From an uncultured Burkholderiales bacterium (GTDB taxonomy: Bacteria; Pseudomonadota; Gammaproteobacteria; Burkholderiales; Burkholderiaceae_C), in NCBI GenBank assembly GCA_937897495.1, contig CALCBL010000626.1:1-9492 (forward strand): a DNA stretch of 9,492 bases. The letters run 5' to 3'. The position numbers and the translations under genes were made by a program. Below are positions 5,917-9,492 of the stretch, piece after piece (the stretch's first letter is position 1; each line of letters opens with the position of its first letter). A model generated the notes under the pieces. The model had not been told where the DNA came from, did no database searches, and saw only the letters and a list, made by a program, of their open reading frames with translations.

Positions 5917-7557
5917 TCAGTTGTTGCCAGGCGGCATTGACTGAATGCGGTCCACGTGGGCTTGCAGGGAACGCGCAGCCACTGGCCACAAGCGTTCGGG
6001 CACGTCGGCGTAGGCATGCGCCACCCACTCTTCTAAAGTGCCGTGTGGCAAGGCGCGCATGGCAGCCATCACTTTGGCTTCTCGCTTTAAACGGTGCGCT
6101 TTAAGTTGGGCAATGGCTTGTGCAGCAAATCCCAAGACATAGCCGTGCGCAGGCATGATGAACTCAAGCGGGTGAGCTTGGCATTCATGGGCCAACAAGT
6201 CCAATGAATCAAGGTAATCGTTCATGTTGCCGTCGGGCGGATTGACCACTGTGGTGCTGCCGTTCAAAACATGATCGCCAGAGAACAACAAGCCATCTTC
6301 CAAAAGTGCCAGACATAAATGATTGGCCGCATGGCCTGGGGTGTGCAGAACTTTCAAGCTGTGCTCGCCGACCTTCAAAATTTCGCCGTGTGCTAACTCG
6401 CGATCGGGTTTGAATTGGCTTTGTGCGTTGGCCGTGCTGGCAGATGACAAGCCCAAAATAGGAGGCACGCCACCGGCCTGTCCTTTGCAGAGAGACTGCA
6501 AAGGCTTGGCACCAGGTGAGTGATCGGGGTGTGAGTGGGTGCACACAATCATGCGAATTTGACCACCGGTGGCACGCCAAATTCTGTCTATGTGATCTGG
6601 GTCTGCAGGGCCTGGGTCAATCACGGTATAGCCACTGTGAGGGTCGCCTACCCAGTAGGTATTGGTGCCAGGGCCGGTCATCACGCCTGGGTTGGGTGCG
6701 GTGAGGCGATGCACGTTTTTAAGCAGTGCCACGGGGTGCTGGGATTGCCAATCTAGGTGGTGCACGAGTTGACCATCGGGGCTGGTGAGCGCCAATTCGC
6801 CATAGGGCGACTCGTGCTCCATGTATCGCTCTTCTTTGCCGGCCAACCAACCCGCACGCGGGCAACTGGTCCAGAGCGGCTCGTCGTTCACGGCGCAGGC
6901 ATCAAGCACCGCTTGCACATTGGCAAAAGGTGTCAGGCGCTGCAAAGTGCGAATGGTGGGAAAGACGATGAAAAAGTCACCGGCCTCGTGCCGCTTGAGC
7001 GCGTCGTCAGGGCGCACCCACACCGGTTCGAACTGCTCGGACTCATCGGCCACGGGTGTTTGACCTTCGGGCATGCGGGCCACCAAGAAGGGCACATCAA
7101 AGCGCTTGGGCAAATCGCGGTCGGTGATCCAGTGGGCCAGCACATAGACCTGTTCTGCGGCCAGTTTCATGCCCAAAGCGGCACATTGCGCTGCAAAGGG
7201 CTGGCTTCGGTCGAGCAATGCGATGTCTTGGGCGGTGGCCATGCTTTGATCGGCCCGATAGGCCAGCAAGATGCCCAGTTCTTCGAAGCTTTCGCGAATG
7301 GCAGCGATGGCTTGAGTGAGGTGCAGGTCGCTTTGGGTAGCGCGGCGCAAAGCATGCGCATGCGACGCAGCATCGAGTGCGTCAATGCCGCCGCCCGGAA
7401 ACACATAAGCGCCAGGTGCAAAACTGGCTGTCAGCGAGCGCCGTGTCATGAGCACTTCAATGCCTTGAGGGCTGTCGCGCAGCATCAGCACTGTGGCGGC
7501 GGGCCGTGGCAGGACGGGTTCTCGCTGGGGATGCAAAAGTTGTTGAGGTCTGACCAT
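5917..7557 (-). CDS. NUDIX hydrolase - metallo-beta-lactamase fold fusion protein
   Basis: A 546-residue cytoplasmic two-domain hydrolase. Residues ~17-225 form a NUDIX domain: VFPGGGID (52-59) opens the NUDIX box and RESFEELG (88-95) carries the metal-binding Glu residues. The stretch between is longer than in the standard box, as in NUDT19-type (RP2-like) enzymes that cleave CoA or other nucleoside-diphosphate derivatives. Residues ~282-475 form an MBL domain with complete metal ligands: HSHPDH (341-346), His409 in HTPGH, Asp428 in SGDH, and His471 in AHGY. It resembles the LACTB2/glyoxalase II group, which includes RNases and thioesterases. A helical C-terminal part (480-546) resembles the winged helix of LACTB2-like proteins. 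The substrate is unknown; both active sites look intact. The ATG at 7557 lies 6 bases after a GATAAT box with no Shine-Dalgarno, suggesting a leaderless mRNA. Confidence 0.9.
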   Translation of the reverse strand: MVRPQQLLHPQREPVLPRPAATVLMLRDSPQGIEVLMTRRSLTASFAPGAYVFPGGGIDALDAASHAHALRRATQSDLHLTQAIAAIRESFEELGILLAYRADQSMATAQDIALLDRSQPFAAQCAALGMKLAAEQVYVLAHWITDRDLPKRFDVPFLVARMPEGQTPVADESEQFEPVWVRPDDALKRHEAGDFFIVFPTIRTLQRLTPFANVQAVLDACAVNDEPLWTSCPRAGWLAGKEERYMEHESPYGELALTSPDGQLVHHLDWQSQHPVALLKNVHRLTAPNPGVMTGPGTNTYWVGDPHSGYTVIDPGPADPDHIDRIWRATGGQIRMIVCTHSHPDHSPGAKPLQSLCKGQAGGVPPILGLSSASTANAQSQFKPDRELAHGEILKVGEHSLKVLHTPGHAANHLCLALLEDGLLFSGDHVLNGSTTVVNPPDGNMNDYLDSLDLLAHECQAHPLEFIMPAHGYVLGFAAQAIAQLKAHRLKREAKVMAAMRALPHGTLEEWVAHAYADVPERLWPVAARSLQAHVDRIQSMPPGNN

Positions 7558-7563
7558 GCACCG

Positions 7564-7569
7564 ATTATC
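7564..7569 (-). promoter_or_regulatory. -10 box (GATAAT) for a leaderless NUDIX-MBL transcript
   Basis: On the - strand GATAAT is followed by CGGTGC and then the ATG at 7557. With normal -10 spacing transcription would begin at or next to the A of the ATG. No good -35 is seen, and no Shine-Dalgarno sequence precedes the start. Confidence 0.5.
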
Positions 7570-7600
7570 AGGCCTTGCGCCAACCTAGGCCCGAACCGAG

Positions 7601-7606
7601 GATAAT
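7601..7606 (+). promoter_or_regulatory. -10 box (GATAAT) for a leaderless dapF transcript
   Basis: GATAAT is followed by TCGGCC and then the dapF ATG at 7613, the same 6-base spacing as on the opposite strand. Transcription would start at about the ATG. TTGCGC at 7575-7580 is the only -35-like hexamer, but the spacer of 20 is too long for a standard promoter. Confidence 0.5.
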
Positions 7607-7612
7607 TCGGCC

Positions 7613-8515
7613 ATGCGAATTCGCTTTACAAAAATGCAAGGGGCTGGCAACGACTTTGTGGTGCTCGATGAAACGCGCGAGCGCCATCACTTGTCGAGGG
7701 CCCAATACCGTTTCTTGGCAGACCGTCACTTTGGCGTGGGGGCTGATCAAATTCTGACGGTACGTCCAGCGCCAAACGCCTCCCTTGATTTTGAATACAT
7801 CATTCACAATGCCGACGGCGGCGAGGTCGAGCATTGCGGAAACGGTGCACGTTGTTTTGTTCGATACGTGCGCGACAAAGGCCTGACCACCCAAGACCGC
7901 GTCCGCGTCAAGGTGCAACAAGGCGAAATTGAATTGCAGATGAATGCCGACGGTCGGGTGACTGTCAACATGGGCGCACCCACCTTGGATTTACCGAAGG
8001 TGCCATTCAATCAGGCAGGGCTGCAACACAGCTTGGTCAATGGCTGTGAAGTATGGCGTTTGCCTTTGAATATCAACGATGCCAGCACAGGTGTGCCTGC
8101 TATCGCCAATGTGGCGGTGGTGTCGATGGGCAATCCTCATGCCGTTCAAGTGGTGGACAACATCGACACGGCGGCAGTACTCACGCACGGCCCATTGATT
8201 GAAAACCACACGGCCTTTCCCAATCGCGTCAACGCGGGTTTCATGCAAGTGCTCAGCCGCGATGCCATACGTTTGCGCGTGTTTGAACGCGGCGCAGGCG
8301 AAACTTTGGCTTGCGGCACTGGCGCTTGCGCGGCCGTAGTGGCTGGCATTCGCATGGGCTTGCTCAACCCCAAAGTCGATGTCCAAACGCACGGCGGCGT
8401 GCTCAGCATTGAATGGCAAGGCGCTGCTTTGAACGATGTGTCTCAACCCGTCTGGATGACGGGGCCTGCCACTTCGGTGTTTGAAGGCGAAATTGATGTT
8501 CCCGAATTACCTTGA
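7613..8515 (+). CDS. dapF: Diaminopimelate epimerase
   Basis: This cytoplasmic enzyme interconverts LL- and meso-2,6-diaminopimelate, the last step before meso-DAP enters peptidoglycan or is decarboxylated to lysine. It is cofactor-independent and uses two cysteines. Both are present: Cys75 in the block [16 protein letters not shown] and Cys234 in [12 protein letters not shown]. Other family marks are [15 protein letters not shown] (5-19), [11 protein letters not shown] (38-48), and SMGNPHAV (171-178). The 300 residues are slightly longer than the ~275 of E. coli DapF, mostly through an insertion around 130-165. The ATG at 7613 gives the canonical N-terminus; there is no Shine-Dalgarno, and a -10 box sits only 6 bases away. 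It is the first gene of a dapF-DUF484-xerC operon. Confidence 0.98.
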   Translation: MRIRFTKMQGAGNDFVVLDETRERHHLSRAQYRFLADRHFGVGADQILTVRPAPNASLDFEYIIHNADGGEVEHCGNGARCFVRYVRDKGLTTQDRVRVKVQQGEIELQMNADGRVTVNMGAPTLDLPKVPFNQAGLQHSLVNGCEVWRLPLNINDASTGVPAIANVAVVSMGNPHAVQVVDNIDTAAVLTHGPLIENHTAFPNRVNAGFMQVLSRDAIRLRVFERGAGETLACGTGACAAVVAGIRMGLLNPKVDVQTHGGVLSIEWQGAALNDVSQPVWMTGPATSVFEGEIDVPELP

Positions 8516-8529
8516 TTAGAAAGACAGGC

Positions 8530-9225
8530 ATGACCCCTACCTCCATCAATCCGATGAATCCCATTACGGAAGACGACATCGCTGATTTCTTGGCCAATAC
8601 GCCTGACTTTTTTCAGCGGCATGCGCAGTTGTTGTCGTCGGTTCATTTGCTGAGTCCGGACAACCACCGTTCGGTGAGTTTGCAAGAGCGTCAGGCGCAA
8701 ATGCTGCGCGACAAAATTCGCGCGCTTGAAATGCGCATCATGGACATGATTCGCCATGGCAATGAGAACATGATCATCACCGAAAAGCTGCAGAAGTGGG
8801 CTTGTGAGTTGTTGCAAACCCCCGCCTCTGAAAGAGTACCCTCTGCATTGAAAAACATTGAAATGCGCTTTCAAGTGCCTCAAGTGGCGGTGCGTTTGTG
8901 GGGTGTGGCCGATGTGTTTAACGATGCGCCGTATGCCCAAGCCGTCACTGCCGAAGTCAAAGAAGCTGCAAGCAGTTATGCCTCACCTTTTGTGGGTGCA
9001 GGCACTGGCATTGAAGCGGTTCAATGGTTGCAAGATCCAGCGCATGCGGCTTCTGTGGCCTTGTTGCCTTTGCGCTTGTCAAAAGATCAGACGCCTTTTG
9101 GTTTGTTGGTGTTGGCGTCGCCCGATGCACAGCGCTTTCACAGCGGCATGGGCACCGATTTTCTGGAGCACTTGGCCGAGCTTTGCAGTGCAGCGCTGTC
9201 GGCCTTGCTGCCTTCAAAGGGCTAA
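8530..9225 (+). CDS. DUF484 family protein (YigA-like)
   Basis: A 231-residue cytoplasmic protein of the DUF484 family, a GAF-like fold of unknown function found between dapF and xerC in many proteobacteria (yigA in E. coli). The N-terminal block ITEDDIADFLANTPDFFQRH (residues 12-31) and the following SLQERQAQMLRDKIRALE helix (50-67, probably coiled coil) are family marks. The GAF-like part runs from about residue 80 to the end and contains LLPLRLSKDQTPFGLLVLAS. I chose the ATG at 8530, 14 bases after the dapF stop, rather than TTG 8512, which lies inside the dapF stop region. Met9 (8554) is another possible start. A weak AGACAGG precedes the chosen ATG. The tight spacing supports one transcript with dapF and xerC. 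Confidence 0.87.
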   Translation: MTPTSINPMNPITEDDIADFLANTPDFFQRHAQLLSSVHLLSPDNHRSVSLQERQAQMLRDKIRALEMRIMDMIRHGNENMIITEKLQKWACELLQTPASERVPSALKNIEMRFQVPQVAVRLWGVADVFNDAPYAQAVTAEVKEAASSYASPFVGAGTGIEAVQWLQDPAHAASVALLPLRLSKDQTPFGLLVLASPDAQRFHSGMGTDFLEHLAELCSAALSALLPSKG

Positions 9226-9233
9226 GGCAAAGC

Positions 9234-9492
9234 ATGGACGAGCGCGTCGCTCGTTACCTAGACCATGTGCGTTTTGAAAAACGCCTGGCCGAAAGAACCT
9301 CGACGCTGTATGCCTTAGATCTGCAAAAACTTGCTGAATTGGCGCTGGCTGCCAACGTCGATTTGGCGCAGGTGCAAACCACGCATGTGCGCAGGTGGGT
9401 GGTACAAATGCACAGTGCTGGCCGCTCGGGTCGCGGCATTGCCTTGATCTTGTCTGGCTGGCGCGGCTTTTACCATTGGCTGGCGCGCGAAA
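9234..9492 (+). CDS. xerC: Tyrosine recombinase XerC, N-terminal part, 3' end outside window
   Basis: XerC acts with XerD at dif to resolve chromosome dimers at cell division. Only the first ~86 residues are present. They form the N-terminal SAM-like core-binding domain: an opening helix (MDERVARYLDHVRFEKRLAE), then TSTLYALDLQKLAEL as the conserved 'S..T...Y..DL..f' helix, and the LSGWRGFYHWLARE helix matching the LS.lR.Fy.wL block of Xer proteins. The catalytic Arg and Tyr lie beyond the window. The gene begins 8 bases after the DUF484 stop and shares its transcript with dapF. Assignment to XerC rather than XerD rests on the operon context. Confidence 0.9.
   Translation, partial: MDERVARYLDHVRFEKRLAERTSTLYALDLQKLAELALAANVDLAQVQTTHVRRWVVQMHSAGRSGRGIALILSGWRGFYHWLARE

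Noticed and set aside
6757..7605. A 282-codon open frame on the + strand opposite the NUDIX-MBL gene
   Set aside because: It is antisense to a protein with two intact, recognisable active sites, shows no domain of its own, and is a codon-bias shadow.
8512..8529. TTG start for the DUF484 protein inside the dapF stop region
   Set aside because: The ATG at 8530 gives the usual short N-terminus before the ITEDDIADFL block and has a better-placed purine stretch upstream.
1..9492. Mobile element, CRISPR array, tRNA, attachment site or phage genes
   Set aside because: I found no transposase, integrase (other than chromosomal xerC), regularly spaced direct repeats, cloverleaf or long terminal inverted repeats.

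Overview
The window looks like ordinary chromosome from a betaproteobacterium, most likely order Burkholderiales and close to Comamonadaceae (Limnohabitans/Rhodoferax-like). The grounds are protein similarity recalled from memory, moderate GC content by eye, and family-specific traits: a NUDIX plus metallo-beta-lactamase fusion, an IscR-like protein with a C-terminal tail, and GATAAT-type promoters. I see no mobile element, CRISPR array, tRNA or phage gene. Gene spacing is tight.

Left part (1-2131, + strand): the 3' portion of gnd (6-phosphogluconate dehydrogenase) overlaps a LysE/RhtB-type exporter gene by 4 bases. A small exported protein that may be an outer-membrane beta-barrel follows. 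Its stop codon overlaps the stop of a convergent gene for a large FAD-dependent oxidoreductase (COG2509 type, 2128-3960, - strand).

Middle (3961-5175): a 92-base divergent spacer separates the FAD gene from rnpB, the class A RNase P RNA (about 4053-4417). The rnpB P4 core carries a C where E. coli has A67. A bidirectional hairpin terminator lies between rnpB and a convergent Rrf2/IscR-like regulator gene. That regulator has no cysteine at all, so it cannot bind the IscR [2Fe-2S] cluster. A perfect 7-5-7 inverted repeat lies just upstream of it and is a plausible operator.

Right part (5176-9492): a two-gene - strand unit encodes a NUDIX-MBL fusion hydrolase and, 6 bases downstream, an RsuA/RluB-type S4 protein that lacks the catalytic aspartate of pseudouridine synthases. 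Across a 55-base divergent spacer is the + strand operon dapF - DUF484 gene - xerC (the last cut by the window edge), the same order as in enterobacteria and pseudomonads. Both divergent start codons follow a GATAAT box by exactly 6 bases, which predicts two leaderless mRNAs.

Functionally this is core metabolism (pentose phosphate pathway, diaminopimelate for lysine and peptidoglycan), RNA processing and chromosome-dimer resolution. Most of the novelty is in degenerate paralogues (cluster-free IscR, catalytic-Asp-free RsuA) and in unusual promoter and RNA details. I do not see a clear new multi-gene system.
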